Made by a program: the position numbers and the translations under genes
The notes under the pieces: model-generated
Seen by the model: the letters and a program-made list of their open reading frames with translations, nothing else
Database searches by the model: none
What the model was told of the DNA's origin: nothing
Shown here: positions 5,358 to 5,898 of the stretch, in pieces
Layout of the letters: every line of letters starts with the position of its first letter
Position numbering within the stretch: position 1 is the stretch's first letter
Source of the DNA: an uncultured Chthonomonas sp.
Lineage (GTDB): Bacteria; Armatimonadota; Chthonomonadetes; Chthonomonadales; CAJBBX01
Length of the DNA: 5,898 bases
Assembly: GCA_903886985.1 (NCBI GenBank)
Contig: CAISOI010000513.1
Location: 1-5,898 of the forward strand
Direction: 5' to 3'

Positions 5358-5898
5358 ATGCGGCATCTATTTATCACCCCTGAACAGTTCCTCCAACCTC
5401 ATATCACATTATCTGGTCCGGACGCTCACTACCTTTCGCAGGTTCTGCGATTGCGATTAGGTGACAATTTGCGAGTCACAGATGGCAACGGCTGGGCAAA
5501 AGATACAACTGTAATTGAAATAGGTAAGCGTGAAATTGTTCTGAATCCCAATGATAGTGTAGAACTAACTCCTGAATATGACGTTCGGATAACTGTTGCT
5601 CAAGCTCTCGGCAAAGGGGACAAATTTGAACAAGTCCTACAACACGGAACGGAAGTTGGAATTTCTCAGTTTGTGCCAATTGCGACAGAACGAACAATAG
5701 TGAAAGTGGATCCGTCTTCCCAAAAATCTAAACGAGAACGATACTCCTTGATACTGAAGAGTGCCGCGGAGCAATCAGGTCGCATGTGCGTACCTGATAT
5801 ATTAGATGCCATGGGCTACCCAAGCCTGATCCAATCCTCTTCGGAATATGATCTCTGCCTATTGCTCCATCCCCAGAAGCACTCACTATCCTTCGTTC
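5358..5898 (+). CDS. rsmE: 16S rRNA (uracil(1498)-N3)-methyltransferase RsmE, 3' end cut by window
   Basis: The frame from ATG 5358 is open to the window end and gives 180 residues of a protein usually about 240-250 long. RsmE is a SPOUT-class SAM-dependent enzyme that methylates N3 of U1498 of 16S rRNA in the assembled 30S subunit. The N-terminal PUA-like domain (about 1-72) begins MRHLFITPEQF and has the HYLSQVLRLRLGD core (24-36). The SPOUT domain starts near 76. Family motifs include QALGKGDKFEQVLQHGTEVG (82-101), PIATERTIVK (107-116) and AAEQSGRMCVP (136-146). The trefoil-knot SAM motif (IGPEGG) should lie just beyond the cut. There is no Shine-Dalgarno before the ATG. Six of ten Arg codons are CGA, matching the tRNA-Arg(UCG) encoded nearby. 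Confidence 0.93.
   Translation, partial: MRHLFITPEQFLQPHITLSGPDAHYLSQVLRLRLGDNLRVTDGNGWAKDTTVIEIGKREIVLNPNDSVELTPEYDVRITVAQALGKGDKFEQVLQHGTEVGISQFVPIATERTIVKVDPSSQKSKRERYSLILKSAAEQSGRMCVPDILDAMGYPSLIQSSSEYDLCLLLHPQKHSLSFV

Noticed and set aside
5476..5697. Minus-strand 73-codon frame
   Set aside because: It is antisense to the clearly recognised rsmE.

Overview
The window is bacterial chromosomal DNA of moderate G+C content. It holds five protein genes and one tRNA in two divergent blocks, plus a sparse central stretch. The genes are conserved housekeeping or metabolic types, and no transposase, integrase or CRISPR array is visible. A lipoprotein signal peptide, a two-subunit 2-oxoacid:ferredoxin oxidoreductase and a free-standing Smr protein fit many phyla, so the sequence does not fix the lineage. 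Intrinsically plausible groups include Armatimonadota-like or other deep-branching bacteria, but this is a guess.

Left block (1-3840, minus strand): an apparent operon runs korA (1935-3731), a predicted alpha/beta-hydrolase lipoprotein (987-1904), then korB (75-974), with gaps of 30 and 12 nt. KorA (fused gamma and alpha domains) and KorB (thiamine diphosphate and [4Fe-4S] subunit) together make a CoA-dependent 2-oxoacid:ferredoxin oxidoreductase, most likely for 2-oxoglutarate. The exported hydrolase wedged between the two subunit genes is the oddest feature of the layout. The operon has a strong extended -10 promoter at 3829-3840, a leader of about 90 nt and a perfect AAGGAGG ribosome binding site. 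A large hairpin lies just beyond korB, at the window edge.

Centre (3732-4542): tRNA-Arg(UCG) lies on the minus strand at 3959-4031. Its promoter box is identical over 12 nt to the one before korA. The remaining roughly 500 nt (4055-4542) hold no confident gene. One 50-codon minus-strand frame (4224-4376) may be a decayed remnant, with a weak by-eye resemblance to Imm8-type immunity proteins. A second possible relic frame lies on the plus strand between korA and the tRNA.

Right block (4543-5898, plus strand): a 230-residue protein has an N-terminal, partly degenerate Smr domain and a long, apparently disordered tail with a repeated short motif. It is followed after 122 nt by the 5' three quarters of rsmE (16S rRNA m3U1498 methyltransferase), cut by the window end. 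Smr proteins and RsmE both have ribosome or RNA links in other bacteria, so a shared translation theme is possible but not shown.
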